A stretch of DNA of 64,000 bases from Pontimonas sp038118225 (GCA_038118225.1 JAYOHK010000001.1:62001-126000); one strand, 5' to 3'; positions 1-9,608 are shown, counted from the first letter of the stretch. The notes: generated from the letters alone by a model not told the origin. A program made the numbers and translations.

Positions 1-1
1 C

Positions 2-2806
2 ACGCTTTCCGGATTGTATTCGGTGAGCACCGGCGCTGCGGGCTTGTCAGAGCGCCTCGAAGCGCTCTGTGTCGAAGCAGAGGAAGCCGTTGACGACGGT
101 GTCCAATTCCTGATTCTCAGCGACCGGCACAGCAATCAAGAAAAGGCTCCGATTCCGTCATTGCTGTTGGTCTCAGCGATTCACCACCACCTGATTCGCG
201 CACACAAGCGCATGCGGGTGGGCATCGTTGTTGAAGCCGGTGACGTTCGTGAGGTTCACCACGCCGCAACACTCATTGGTTTTGGAGCTTCGGCGATCAA
301 CCCGTACCTCGCCATGGAGACGGTTGAGCAGCTTGCCCGTCACGGTGAGATCACGGGGATCGAGCCTGAGAAGGCAGTGCGTAACGTGATCACCGCCCTC
401 GGCAAGGGTGTGTTGAAGATCATGAGCAAGATCGGTATTTCGACCGTTGCCAGCTACGCAGGCTCCCAAGCGTTCGAAGCCGTTGGGCTTTCTCAAGACG
501 TTATCGATAAGTACTTCACGGGCACGACGAGCATTCTCGGTGGGGTCGGTCTGGACATTATCGAGAAGGAAAACAGCGACCGCCACGAATTGGCCTACCC
601 CAAAGAGGTCAACGCCAATCCGCACGAGCGGCTTCCTGTCGGTGGCGAATACCAGTGGCGTCGCGAAGGCCCACCGCACCTGTTCAACCCGGAAACGGTG
701 TTTCACCTTCAGCATGCAACGCGCAACAAGCGCTTCGACATCTTCCGCAAGTACACCAAGAGTGTGGACGACCAGTCAGAAGACTTAATGACCCTGCGTG
801 GTCTCTTCCGGTTGCGTACTGAAGACCGCACGCCTATTTCGATTGACGACGTAGAACCAATTGAGTCAATTTTGAAGCGCTTCAATTCGGGTGCGATGAG
901 CATGGGTGCAATTAGTCCCGAAATGCACGAGACGCTCGCTGTGGCCATGAACCGCCTTGGCGCACTCAGTAACACCGGTGAGGGTGGTGAGTCAGCGGAT
1001 CGATTAATGGACCCCGCGCGGCGCAGTCGAATCAAGCAGGTCGCTTCCGGTCGCTTCGGCGTGACCAGCCTTTACCTCACCCACGCAACTGACATTCAGA
1101 TCAAGATGGCCCAGGGCGCTAAGCCTGGTGAGGGTGGACAACTTCCTGCCGGCAAGGTGTATCCGTGGATTGCCAAGTTGCGCCACGGCACACCCGGCGT
1201 CGGGCTTATTTCACCCCCGCCCCACCACGATATTTACTCGATTGAAGACCTCAAACAGCTCATCTTCGACCTGAAGAGGGCAAACCCTGAGGCCAACATT
1301 CACGTGAAGCTGGTGAGCCAATCGGGTATTGGTGCAGTAGCGGCTGGTGTCGCCAAAGCCAAAGCTGACGTCGTCCTAATCTCGGGACATGACGGCGGAA
1401 CGGGTGCTAGCCCTTTGAACTCGCTCAAGCACGCCGGTACCCCCTGGGAGATTGGCCTTGCTGAAGCCCAGCAAACACTGATGCTCAACAACATGCGCGG
1501 TCGTGTGAACCTGCAAGTTGACGGTCAGATGAAGACCGGCCGAGACGTCATCATTGCTGCCCTTTTGGGTGCCGAAGGATACGGCTTTGCCACGGCTCCC
1601 ATGGTCGTGAGCGGCTGCATTCTGATGCGCGTGTGCCACCTCGACACCTGCCCGGTAGGAGTGGCTACTCAAAACCCAGAATTGCGCAAGCGCTTCACCG
1701 GCCAGCCGGAGTTCGTGGAAACCTTCTTCGAATACATCGCCCAAGAAGTGCGCGAGTATCTTGCCCAACTCGGCTTTAGAAGCCTGGATGAGGCAATTGG
1801 TCAAGCCCACTTGCTCGATATCGACAAAGCGGTGTCCCACTGGAAGGCAGACGGCCTCGACCTTGAGCCGATTCTTTCGGTAGACGCGCTCAACACGGGT
1901 GCTTCAAACCGCAAGGCGGAGGGTCAAGACCACGAAGTCGAGGAGCACTTCGACAACGATCTCATTAAGGCCTGTGCACCCGCTCTGGAGCGCTCGGAAG
2001 CAGTCTCTGTGGAGATGGCCGTTCGTAACACCGAGCGGGCAGTGGGCACCATGCTCGGCCACGAAGTCACGAAACGATTCGGTGAGAGTGGTTTACCCAC
2101 AGGAACCATCAGCGTCTCGCTGAAGGGTACTGCGGGGCAATCCATGGGTGCGTTCATGCCAGGTGGAATCAAGTTGCGGCTGTGGGGTGACGCCAACGAC
2201 TACGTCGGTAAGGGTCTCTCGGGCGGTCAAATCGTAATTCGACCTGCTGAGGGAAGTGTCTTTGCCCCCGAGCGAAACGTGATTGCGGGAAACGTCATCG
2301 GATATGGCGCGACCAGCGGGACGATGTTCATCGGGGGAGTAGTCGGTGAGCGATTCCTGGTCAGAAACTCTGGCGCCACAGCTGTGGTCGAGGGTGTGGG
2401 AGATCACGCACTCGAGTACATGACTGGCGGTCTTGCTGTCATCCTGGGCGAAACGGGACGAAACGTCGCAGCAGGAATGTCGGGTGGAACCGCATACATC
2501 TATCGTTTGCGCGAAGAACGCGTCAACAAGGAAGCTCTCAGCAATAAAGAAGTCGAGCTTTCTGAATTGGGTGCGAGCGACCGAGAGATTCTGAGAGATC
2601 TCCTGACTCGCCATGTCGAAGAAACCGGCTCACCCCTCGCGGCGCGCTTACTCGACGAGGGCGAAAGCGCACTTGACCAGTTCGTGTTGGTTACACCGAC
2701 CAACTACAAAGCCGTCATGCAGACCCGTGAAAAGGCCCTCGCAGAAGGTCTTGACCCCGACGGTGACGAAGTGTGGAGTCGAATTCTGGAGGTGACTGGT
2801 GGCTAA
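2..2806 (+). CDS. gltB: Glutamate synthase large subunit, C-terminal part (5' end outside window)
   Basis: NADPH-dependent glutamate synthase (GOGAT) large subunit; it transfers the glutamine amide nitrogen, channelled as ammonia, to 2-oxoglutarate. The frame is open to the window edge, so the N-terminal glutaminase domain and part of the central domain lie outside. Visible in order: end of the central domain (GFGASAINPYLA), the FMN-binding synthase domain (FNSGAMSMGAISPEMHETLA, GKVYPWIAKLR, ISPPPHHDIYSIEDL), the 3Fe-4S cysteines in CILMRVCHLDTCPVG near nt 1615-1660, and the C-terminal GXGXG beta-helix (GGIKLRLWGDANDYVGKG). A full-length protein is about 1500 aa; about 935 residues are here. 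It overlaps gltD by 8 nt, so the two subunits are co-translated. An ATG or TTG near nt 14 would be internal, not the true start. Confidence 0.97.
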   Translation, partial: TLSGLYSVSTGAAGLSERLEALCVEAEEAVDDGVQFLILSDRHSNQEKAPIPSLLLVSAIHHHLIRAHKRMRVGIVVEAGDVREVHHAATLIGFGASAINPYLAMETVEQLARHGEITGIEPEKAVRNVITALGKGVLKIMSKIGISTVASYAGSQAFEAVGLSQDVIDKYFTGTTSILGGVGLDIIEKENSDRHELAYPKEVNANPHERLPVGGEYQWRREGPPHLFNPETVFHLQHATRNKRFDIFRKYTKSVDDQSEDLMTLRGLFRLRTEDRTPISIDDVEPIESILKRFNSGAMSMGAISPEMHETLAVAMNRLGALSNTGEGGESADRLMDPARRSRIKQVASGRFGVTSLYLTHATDIQIKMAQGAKPGEGGQLPAGKVYPWIAKLRHGTPGVGLISPPPHHDIYSIEDLKQLIFDLKRANPEANIHVKLVSQSGIGAVAAGVAKAKADVVLISGHDGGTGASPLNSLKHAGTPWEIGLAEAQQTLMLNNMRGRVNLQVDGQMKTGRDVIIAALLGAEGYGFATAPMVVSGCILMRVCHLDTCPVGVATQNPELRKRFTGQPEFVETFFEYIAQEVREYLAQLGFRSLDEAIGQAHLLDIDKAVSHWKADGLDLEPILSVDALNTGASNRKAEGQDHEVEEHFDNDLIKACAPALERSEAVSVEMAVRNTERAVGTMLGHEVTKRFGESGLPTGTISVSLKGTAGQSMGAFMPGGIKLRLWGDANDYVGKGLSGGQIVIRPAEGSVFAPERNVIAGNVIGYGATSGTMFIGGVVGERFLVRNSGATAVVEGVGDHALEYMTGGLAVILGETGRNVAAGMSGGTAYIYRLREERVNKEALSNKEVELSELGASDREILRDLLTRHVEETGSPLAARLLDEGESALDQFVLVTPTNYKAVMQTREKALAEGLDPDGDEVWSRILEVTGG

Positions 2807-4256
2807 TCCCAGAGGCTTTATGGAAAACACCGAGCGGGAGCTTCCCCCTCGTCGTCCCGTTGAAGTGCGTATTGGAGACTGGCGTGAGGTCTACGGCCCA
2901 CGCGACCCAGACGTCCTTAAGCGTCAGGCTGGCCGATGCATGGACTGTGGTGTGCCGTTTTGCCACCACGGCTGTCCACTGGGAAACCTGATCCCAGAAT
3001 GGAATGATTTGGTGCGTCGTGGTGACGGAAAAGGTGCCATTGAGCGTCTCCACGAGACCAATAACTTCCCCGAATTCACCGGCAAGTTGTGTCCTGCGCC
3101 CTGTGAGTCGGCGTGTGTACTGGGTATCAACCAACCTTCAGTCACCATCAAGCAGGTCGAAGCGTCGATTATTGAGACCGCCTGGGCTAACGGCTGGGTA
3201 ACCCCGCTTCCCCCGTCGCGCCTAACCGACAAGACCGTCGCCGTAGTGGGCAGTGGACCCGCGGGGCTCGCAGCGGCACAGCAGTTGACCCGAGTCGGTC
3301 ACACTGTTGCCGTATTTGACCGCGACGACCGCATCGGCGGTCTTCTGCGCTACGGAATCCCTGATTTCAAGATGGAAAAGCATCATCTTGACCAGCGTCT
3401 CGCCCAGATGACGGCTGAAGGAACTCGTTTCCGGGCGGGAGTCACCATTGGTGAGGACATCACATGGTCTGACCTGGTCGAGCGCTACGACGCCGTTGTT
3501 GTCGCAACAGGCGCACCCATGTCGAGAGACCTCCACATCCCAGGTCGCGACCTTTTGGGTGTTCACTATGCAATGGACTACCTCGTTCCCGCGAACAAAG
3601 TCCAAGCGGGGGACAACCCAACGGGAGCGATCAGCGCTGAGGGTAAGCACGTTGTAATTCTGGGTGGTGGCGACACCGGCGCGGACTGCATCGGAACAGC
3701 GCACCGCCAAAGCGCCGCCAGTGTGACAACCCTGGCTATTGGTTACCAGCCTCCTGTTGAGCGGCCTGATAGCCAGCCCTGGCCGATGACTCCAACCGTG
3801 TTTGAGGTACAGACCGCCCACGAAGAGGGGGGAACCCGCGAATACCTCGCCTCCACCGTTGAATTTGTTGGTAACGAGGCTGGCGAAGTGGTCGGGTTGA
3901 AGGTTGCTGAAACTGAGTACCGTGACGGTGGTCGCTTCCCGAAGCCCGGTACCGAGCACGTTATTCCCGCCGACTTGGTGTTACTCTCACTCGGTTTCAC
4001 CGGGCCTGAGTATTCGGTCCTCAACGACCAGCTCGGTGTGGCCCTCGACGAGCGCGGCAATCTCATGCGCGAGGATGATTTCTCCACCAGCGTGCCCGGA
4101 GTATTTGTCGCCGGAGACGCAGGACGAGGTGCCTCCTTGATTGTTTGGGCGATTGCTGAAGGTCGAGCGGTTGCCCACGAGGTGGACAAATTCCTGCAGG
4201 GCGAGACCGATTTACCCTCACCTGTGCGTGCGTCTGACCAACCAATTTCTGTCTAG
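2799..4256 (+). CDS. gltD: Glutamate synthase small subunit
   Basis: Small (beta) subunit of GOGAT: takes electrons from NADPH through FAD and 4Fe-4S clusters to GltB. 485 aa, the usual length. The N-terminal cysteine groups are visible (C47, C50, C55, C59 and C98, C102, C106), followed by an FAD-binding GSGPAG at 151-156 with the downstream GGLLRYGIPDFK element, and an NAD(P)H-binding GGGDTGADC motif. The GTG start is chosen because GGAGGT lies 5 nt upstream inside gltB; the genes overlap by 8 nt. Cytoplasmic heteromer with GltB; nitrogen assimilation at low ammonium in the family. Confidence 0.97.
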   Translation: MANPRGFMENTERELPPRRPVEVRIGDWREVYGPRDPDVLKRQAGRCMDCGVPFCHHGCPLGNLIPEWNDLVRRGDGKGAIERLHETNNFPEFTGKLCPAPCESACVLGINQPSVTIKQVEASIIETAWANGWVTPLPPSRLTDKTVAVVGSGPAGLAAAQQLTRVGHTVAVFDRDDRIGGLLRYGIPDFKMEKHHLDQRLAQMTAEGTRFRAGVTIGEDITWSDLVERYDAVVVATGAPMSRDLHIPGRDLLGVHYAMDYLVPANKVQAGDNPTGAISAEGKHVVILGGGDTGADCIGTAHRQSAASVTTLAIGYQPPVERPDSQPWPMTPTVFEVQTAHEEGGTREYLASTVEFVGNEAGEVVGLKVAETEYRDGGRFPKPGTEHVIPADLVLLSLGFTGPEYSVLNDQLGVALDERGNLMREDDFSTSVPGVFVAGDAGRGASLIVWAIAEGRAVAHEVDKFLQGETDLPSPVRASDQPISV

Positions 4257-4297
4257 GCTAGAAACCGAATACCCGCCCTCTCTCAAACGGAGTTTTC

Positions 4298-5743
4298 ATG
4301 CGTCGTGCCAAAATTGTGGCCACCCTCGGACCTGCTTGCAGCTCATATGACCAGCTGCGTGCGCTCATTGATGCCGGGGTCAATATTGCCCGTATCAACA
4401 TGTCCCACGGGAGCTACGAGGTTCACGAAGAGACCTACAACAACCTCAAGCGTGCAGCAGCAGATGCCGGAAAACCCGTAGGTGTCCTCGCTGACCTCCA
4501 GGGACCAAAAATTCGCCTTGAGAAGTTTGAGGATGGCCCACACCTTCTTGAGCCCGGTGACATCTTCAAGATCACGGTCGAGGACACCCCAGGCACCAAA
4601 GAACTCGTCGGCACCACTTTCAAGGGTCTTGTCGGTGACGTAGAGCCCGGCGACACCCTGCTGGTCGATGATGGCAAGGTGCGACTGGAAGCAATCAGCA
4701 AGGACGCAACCACGGTGACCACCAAGGTCATTGTGGGAGGCATGGTCTCAAACAACAAGGGAATTAACCTCCCCGGTGTTGCAGTCTCGGTACCCGCGTT
4801 GAGTGAAAAAGACGAAGACGACCTTCGTTGGGCTCTCAAACTCGGCGTTGACTACATCGCCTTGAGCTTTGTGCGTAATGCCGAAGACGTTGTGCGCGTG
4901 CGCGAAATCATGGCCGAAGAAGGCATTTCTAAGCCGGTAATCGCAAAGGTTGAAAAGCCTCAAGCAGTAGACGCCCTTGAAGGCATCGTCGACTCGTTTG
5001 ATGGCATCATGGTCGCCCGTGGTGACCTGGGTGTAGAGCTGCCGCCCGAACAGGTGCCCATCGTCCAGAAGAAGGCTGTGGAGTTCGCTCGCCGCTGGGC
5101 CAAACCTGTCATCGTGGCGACTCAAATGCTTGAGTCCATGATTTCAAGCCCTGTTCCTACCCGCGCCGAAGTGTCTGACGTGGCCAACGCCGTGTTGGAT
5201 GGCGCCGATGCCGTCATGCTCAGTGGTGAAACCAGTGTCGGTCAGTACCCGATTCAAACGGTGGAAATCATGGCCCGCATCCTGGAGTCGACCGAAGAGC
5301 AGGGTGCTGATCGCATCCCGCCGCTCGGCACCAAACCTCGTACCCAGGGTGGTGCTATGACGCTTGCCGCTGTTGAGGTCGCGGAATTCGTCGAAGCGAA
5401 GTTCATTTGCATCTTCACCGAATCCGGTGATTCGGCCCGCAGAATGTCTCGTCTTCGTTCCTTGATCCCGATGCTGGCGTTCACCCCTGACGAGGCGATT
5501 AGGCGTCGTATGTCGCTGACATGGGGCATTCAGTCCTGCTTGGTTGAGCGGGTGCAACACACCGACGAGATGTACCACCAGGTGGATGACTACCTGCTGG
5601 GAAACAAGCTCGCCAAGGACGGTGACAAGGTCGTGGTGATCTCTGGTTCGCCTCCCGGAGTTCCCGGAAGCACCAACGACGTCCGCGTACACGTCGTGGG
5701 ACACGCCTCAGACGGCGTTGCTCCCGCGTGGCAGAACAAGTAA
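4298..5743 (+). CDS. pyk: Pyruvate kinase
   Basis: Converts phosphoenolpyruvate and ADP to pyruvate and ATP, the last step of glycolysis. 481 aa. The TIM-barrel active site shows INMSHG (33-38), the catalytic Lys region AKVEK (216-220), metal/substrate-binding ARGDLGVELP (240-249) and the ATQMLESMI helix followed by PTRAEVSDVANAV. A B domain lies at about 70-165 and the C-terminal allosteric domain after about 345. ATG start with a CGGAG element upstream; 41 nt after gltD, so it may be read from the same transcript, although a TAGGCT at the gltD stop could act as its own -10. Its end is only 9 nt from a convergent tRNA-Leu. Confidence 0.97.
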   Translation: MRRAKIVATLGPACSSYDQLRALIDAGVNIARINMSHGSYEVHEETYNNLKRAAADAGKPVGVLADLQGPKIRLEKFEDGPHLLEPGDIFKITVEDTPGTKELVGTTFKGLVGDVEPGDTLLVDDGKVRLEAISKDATTVTTKVIVGGMVSNNKGINLPGVAVSVPALSEKDEDDLRWALKLGVDYIALSFVRNAEDVVRVREIMAEEGISKPVIAKVEKPQAVDALEGIVDSFDGIMVARGDLGVELPPEQVPIVQKKAVEFARRWAKPVIVATQMLESMISSPVPTRAEVSDVANAVLDGADAVMLSGETSVGQYPIQTVEIMARILESTEEQGADRIPPLGTKPRTQGGAMTLAAVEVAEFVEAKFICIFTESGDSARRMSRLRSLIPMLAFTPDEAIRRRMSLTWGIQSCLVERVQHTDEMYHQVDDYLLGNKLAKDGDKVVVISGSPPGVPGSTNDVRVHVVGHASDGVAPAWQNK

Positions 5744-5752
5744 TTCAGTTTG

Positions 5753-5835
5753 TGCCGGATGTGGGATTTGAACCCACACGCCCTTTCGGACAAAGCATTT
5801 TGAGTGCTCCGCGTCTGCCATTCCGCCAATCCGGC
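5753..5835 (-). tRNA. tRNA-Leu (anticodon CAA)
   Basis: Read on the minus strand it forms a class II tRNA of 83 nt: a 7-bp perfect acceptor stem (GCCGGAT/ATCCGGC) with discriminator A, a D arm with GCGGAATGGCAGACGC as in bacterial tRNA-Leu, anticodon stem GAGCA/TGCTT with loop CTCAAAA giving anticodon CAA (decodes UUG), a long variable arm with GTCC..GGGC, and a T arm with GGTTCAAATCC. No CCA is encoded. It is convergent with pyk and divergent from the response regulator gene. Confidence 0.96.
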
Positions 5836-5866
5836 TTGTCTAAGCGATGACATAGAAACAGTACCG

Positions 5867-5872
5867 TAGGCT
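5867..5872 (+). promoter_or_regulatory. -10 element TAGGCT, leaderless start of ANTAR regulator
   Basis: TAGGCT matches the actinobacterial TANNNT -10 hexamer and ends 6 nt before the GTG start, which puts the expected transcription start at or beside the start codon. No Shine-Dalgarno sequence is present. Confidence 0.6.
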
Positions 5873-5878
5873 CGGACC

Positions 5879-6496
5879 GTGACTGACACACCAAGCGCAA
5901 AAACTGAACGCACCGTCGTCGTTGCCGAAGACGAATCGCTGATTCGACTTGACGTTGTAGAAACACTGCGCGATCACGGGTTCAGTGTCATTGGTGAGGC
6001 GGCAGACGGCGAGAAGGCCCTTGATTTGGTGCGCGAGCTCAGGCCCGATCTCGTGGTGATGGACGTCAAGATGCCGTTGATGGACGGAATTAGCGCCGCA
6101 GAAATCATCAACAAAGAAGCCCTCGCCCCGGTAGTGCTTCTCACAGCCTTTAGCCAACGTGAACTCGTTGAGCGTGCAAGCGAAGCAGGCGCACTGGCCT
6201 ATGTGGTGAAGCCTTTCGGCCCCAATGACTTGATTCCCGCCATTGAGATTGCGCTAAGCCGCTACCAACAGCTCACCGCGTTGGCCGACGAAGTCAGTGA
6301 CCTCGCGGAGCGTCTAGAAAGCCGGAAGATCCTCGATCGCGCCAAGGGCATTCTTAATAACGCCATGGGGCTCACCGAACCGGAAGCCTTCCGCTGGATT
6401 CAAAAGGCCTCGATGGACCGCCGACTCACGATGCGTGAAGTGGCCGAGACCATCATCGATCAGCTCGCCGAGAAAGCTGATAACCCCGATATCTAG
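5879..6496 (+). CDS. pdtaR: ANTAR-domain response regulator (PdtaR-like)
   Basis: Two-component response regulator that acts on RNA. 205 aa. The receiver domain (about 11-130) has the acidic pair E17-D18, phospho-acceptor D62 in MDVKMP, T89 and K111 in VVKPFG. A coiled linker follows and then an ANTAR domain (about 140-195, SRKILDRAKGILNNAMGLTE), which in this family binds paired hexaloops to prevent transcription termination. It matches the arrangement of Mycobacterium PdtaR (Rv1626). No cognate kinase is adjacent, so the sensor is encoded elsewhere. The GTG start has a TAGGCT -10 six bases upstream and no Shine-Dalgarno, suggesting a leaderless mRNA. Its TAG stop shares CTAG with the convergent thioesterase. 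Confidence 0.9.
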   Translation: MTDTPSAKTERTVVVAEDESLIRLDVVETLRDHGFSVIGEAADGEKALDLVRELRPDLVVMDVKMPLMDGISAAEIINKEALAPVVLLTAFSQRELVERASEAGALAYVVKPFGPNDLIPAIEIALSRYQQLTALADEVSDLAERLESRKILDRAKGILNNAMGLTEPEAFRWIQKASMDRRLTMREVAETIIDQLAEKADNPDI

Positions 6497-6927
6497 CTCT
6501 TCGGCGCTTCTTTGAGGAAGTTTGTCATCCGCACAGTGGACAGCCGCCGACCTTCATCGTCAGTCATCACGATTTCGTGCGTACACAGCGTCCGGCCCAA
6601 TACCAATGCTCGGCATGTAGCAGTCACAAGGCCTTCGCTCACCGATCGCGAGTGAGAGGCGTTGATTTCAATACCGACTGCGATTCGGCCAGGACCGGCA
6701 TGAATCGCTGATGAGAGGGAGCCAAGTGATTCACCCAGCACCACGTGGGCGCCTCCGTGGAGAAGACCAATCACCTGACGATTGCCCTCAACCGGCATGG
6801 TTGCGATTGATTCTTCAGCAGTTAGTTTCAGAAAGTTGATTTCCATTTTCTGAGTGAGCTGTCCACCTTTGGTCTCAATCAGGCGGGCAACGAGCTCCGG
6901 GTCGAGGTCATCGGGGAAGGAAGTCAT
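6493..6927 (-). CDS. Hotdog-fold thioesterase (PaaI/MenI-like)
   Basis: 144 aa acyl-CoA thioesterase-like protein. It has the hotdog features: VIGLLHGGAHVVLGESLGS, with the HGG loop and the catalytic acidic Glu in the following helix, then a beta strand pattern ending in RLSTVRMTNFL. The family hydrolyses CoA thioesters such as phenylacetyl-CoA breakdown intermediates or DHNA-CoA; the substrate cannot be told from sequence. ATG start preceded by GAGGG. It is divergent from polA and convergent with the ANTAR regulator, sharing a 4-nt CTAG that holds both TAG stops. Confidence 0.85.
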   Translation of the reverse strand: MTSFPDDLDPELVARLIETKGGQLTQKMEINFLKLTAEESIATMPVEGNRQVIGLLHGGAHVVLGESLGSLSSAIHAGPGRIAVGIEINASHSRSVSEGLVTATCRALVLGRTLCTHEIVMTDDEGRRLSTVRMTNFLKEAPKS

Positions 6928-6956
6928 CTGGCCCTCAATATCGAATCGTCAGCAGT

Positions 6957-6962
6957 TAGGCT
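6957..6962 (+). promoter_or_regulatory. -10 element TAGGCT, leaderless start of polA
   Basis: TAGGCT followed by exactly 6 nt (GGGGGA) and then the GTG start of polA. The purine run touches the start codon and is too close to be a normal ribosome binding site, so a leaderless mRNA is the simpler reading. Confidence 0.6.
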
Positions 6963-6968
6963 GGGGGA

Positions 6969-9605
6969 GTGACGGACGCTCAAAAGCCTACTCTGATGCT
7001 TATTGATGGGCACTCGTTGGCCTTCCGTGCGTTCTACGCACTTCCCGTCGACAGCTTCGTCACCCCCGACGGCCAGCACACCAACGCCATCCACGGATTC
7101 CTGTCGATGCTGCTGTCTCTGCTCAAGAACGAGAAGCCCACCCACCTCGCAGTGGCCTTCGATATCTCCCGGTATTCATTTAGGACCCGGGTTTACCCCG
7201 AATACAAGGGGACTAGGGGTGAGACACCGCCCGAGTTCATAGGCCAAGTCCCGCTGCTCCAAGACGCTCTTCATGCCATGGGTGTGATCACGCTGACCAA
7301 AGAAGACTATGAAGCAGACGACATCATCGCCACCCTCTCTTCTCGCGGAGCAGAAGCCGGCTACGACGTGTTGGTGGTCTCCGGGGATCGCGACACCTTC
7401 CAACTGGTAACCGACAAAGTCACGGTGTTGTACCCAAGCGCTCGGGGCGTGAGTGAGCTCAAGCGGTATACGCCAGACGCCGTCGAAGAGCGCTACGGAA
7501 TTCCCCCCGAGCGCTATCCCGATGTTGCTGCACTCGTAGGAGAGACCTCCGACAATCTCATTGGTGTCGACAAGGTCGGCGAGAAAACCGCTGTGAAGTG
7601 GATCAACCAATTCGGTTCCCTCGACGAAGTCCTGGCCCACGCAGATGAAATCACCGGTGTGGTGGGACAAAACCTTCGCGATCAAAAAGATCGAGCGATT
7701 CGAAACCGCGAACTTAACGCCTTGGTCACAGACGTCGATCTTCCCGTGTCGGTGGCTGACCTCGAGCGAGGTGCCATCAACGTGGACGCTGTGCGTGAGG
7801 TTTTTGGCTCTCTTCGCTTTCGCACCCTGACCGAAAGGGTCGTTGCACTGGCCGGGGAAGGCGGGCAAGTAGTCGCATCAGTAGAACCGAGCGTCAATGT
7901 TCCCCCGGTGCGAAACCTCCTCGATGAAGAACTCTCAGACTGGCTGGCAAAGCACCCGGGTGAGATCGGTGTGGTTCCTTTTGCAACATCGTCGGGCCTG
8001 CAGGTTGCGCTTGCCTCAGACGACGACGTGGTGTTGGTGGCAGACACACCCGGGTCTAAGGACTCAGATCCTTTGAAAGACGCCTTCTCGCAGGGCAGTC
8101 ATCAGTGGATCTTTGCCACTGCAAAGGCTGACCTCCACCTGTTTTCGCGTCACGCGTGGCCCCTGCCTGCGATAGCGGGAGACTTGCAGCTTGCCCGTTG
8201 GCTTGAAAACCCAGGACGCAAAGTGGGATCTCTCGACGACATCGTCGCCCACCACCTCGGTGAGAATATTTCAACTGACCAAGCGCTCATCCCCGCCGAC
8301 GATGATCCTGCCCAAGCCCAACAGGCCTGGTGGTTGCTCCGGGTCTATCCCCTTGTCGTGGAGGCGATCCCGCAGTCGCAACGAGACATTATGGACTCCC
8401 TAGAACTTCCACTGTTGCCAGTCTTGCTGGAGATGGAAATTCTTGGAATCAGCTCCGATACATCTGCGCTGGATCAGTTAGAGCAGTCTCTGGCCGCCAA
8501 AGAAGCCTCGTTTCAATCTGACGCCTTCGCGGCTATCGGCCATGAAGTGAATCTGGGATCACCCAAGCAGCTTCAAACAGTGCTCTTCGACGAGCTTTCG
8601 ATGCCAAAAACCAGACAAACAAAGACTGGGTATTCCACGGATCAGCAGGCGCTGTCTGACCTTCAAAAGAGCAACCCCCACCCTTTCTTGGACGCTCTGC
8701 TTGGCCACCGCGATCAATCCAAACTGCGTCAGATCGTGGAGGGCCTGCGCAAATCTGTCGGAGGTGACGGTCGAATTCATACGACTTTCGACCAGACAGG
8801 TACCAGCACCGGTCGTTTGTCGTCACTAGACCCCAACCTGCAGAACATTCCTGCCAGGACCTCAGTCGGCCACCAGATTCGTGCCACCTTTGTCGCCGAA
8901 AAGGGTTACGAGGGACTTCTTACTGCCGACTACTCACAAATCGAAATGCGCATCATGGCGCACTTTTCTGGCGACGAAGCGCTAATCGAAGCGTTTAACC
9001 GAGGCGAAGACCTGCACCAGTACGTCGGAAGCCAGGTGTTCGACGTCGAACCAGAAGCAGTGACACCAGAACAACGCACCAAAGTGAAGGCCATGAGTTA
9101 CGGACTGGCCTACGGTCTCTCCGCCTATGGTCTGGCCAAGCAGCTCTCTATTGAACCCAGTGAAGCCAAGAACCTCATGGCCGACTATTTCACACGCTTT
9201 GGGAAGGTACGCGACTATTTGCGAGACGTGGTGGAACAAGCTCGCACCAATGGTTACACCGAGACGCTGTTCGGGCGGAGACGTCCCTTCCCCGAGCTCA
9301 ATTCGCCAAACCGTATCGCACGAGAAGCCGCAGAACGAGCTGCGCTCAATGCACCCATGCAGGGAACAGCGGCGGACATCATGAAACGCGCCATGATTGC
9401 CATCGACCACCGTGTGAGCGAACAAGGACTTCACTCCCGAATGCTGCTCCAGGTACACGACGAACTTGTCTTCGAAGTAAGCCCAGGGGAGCGCGCCGCC
9501 CTTGAAGAGATTGTGGTGCACGAGATGTCTCACGCCGCTGAGCTCGCGGTGCCGTTGGATGTCCAGATCGGATTCGGCCTTAACTGGGACGAAGCGGCGC
9601 ACTAA
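6969..9605 (+). CDS. polA: DNA polymerase I
   Basis: Family A polymerase for Okazaki fragment processing and gap filling in excision repair. 878 aa. The N-terminal 5' nuclease (about 1-290) keeps its acidic motifs (LIDGHSLAFRAFYALP, EADDII, SGDRDTFQLV) and the helix-hairpin-helix VGEKTAVKWI. The middle domain (about 300-490) lacks the DxE exonuclease motif, so 3'-5' proofreading is probably absent, as in other actinobacterial PolA. The polymerase domain has TGRLSSLDPNLQNIP, motif A with D654 (DYSQIEMR), motif B (KAMSYGLAYGLSAYGLAKQL) and motif C with H830-D831-E832. GTG start after a TAGGCT -10; likely leaderless. It sits beside rpsA and the uvr genes, which suits a repair role. Confidence 0.97.
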   Translation: MTDAQKPTLMLIDGHSLAFRAFYALPVDSFVTPDGQHTNAIHGFLSMLLSLLKNEKPTHLAVAFDISRYSFRTRVYPEYKGTRGETPPEFIGQVPLLQDALHAMGVITLTKEDYEADDIIATLSSRGAEAGYDVLVVSGDRDTFQLVTDKVTVLYPSARGVSELKRYTPDAVEERYGIPPERYPDVAALVGETSDNLIGVDKVGEKTAVKWINQFGSLDEVLAHADEITGVVGQNLRDQKDRAIRNRELNALVTDVDLPVSVADLERGAINVDAVREVFGSLRFRTLTERVVALAGEGGQVVASVEPSVNVPPVRNLLDEELSDWLAKHPGEIGVVPFATSSGLQVALASDDDVVLVADTPGSKDSDPLKDAFSQGSHQWIFATAKADLHLFSRHAWPLPAIAGDLQLARWLENPGRKVGSLDDIVAHHLGENISTDQALIPADDDPAQAQQAWWLLRVYPLVVEAIPQSQRDIMDSLELPLLPVLLEMEILGISSDTSALDQLEQSLAAKEASFQSDAFAAIGHEVNLGSPKQLQTVLFDELSMPKTRQTKTGYSTDQQALSDLQKSNPHPFLDALLGHRDQSKLRQIVEGLRKSVGGDGRIHTTFDQTGTSTGRLSSLDPNLQNIPARTSVGHQIRATFVAEKGYEGLLTADYSQIEMRIMAHFSGDEALIEAFNRGEDLHQYVGSQVFDVEPEAVTPEQRTKVKAMSYGLAYGLSAYGLAKQLSIEPSEAKNLMADYFTRFGKVRDYLRDVVEQARTNGYTETLFGRRRPFPELNSPNRIAREAAERAALNAPMQGTAADIMKRAMIAIDHRVSEQGLHSRMLLQVHDELVFEVSPGERAALEEIVVHEMSHAAELAVPLDVQIGFGLNWDEAAH

Positions 9606-9608
9606 GAA

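Noticed and set aside
173..715. 180-aa open frame on the minus strand inside gltB
   Set aside because: Shadow of gltB; no start context, no recognisable motif, codon pattern follows the plus-strand gene.
3222..3959. 245-aa open frame on the minus strand inside gltD
   Set aside because: Lies wholly over conserved FAD/NADPH domains of gltD; no family resemblance.
8982..9602. 206-aa open frame opposite polA
   Set aside because: Antisense shadow in GC-rich coding DNA; polA motifs account for the region.
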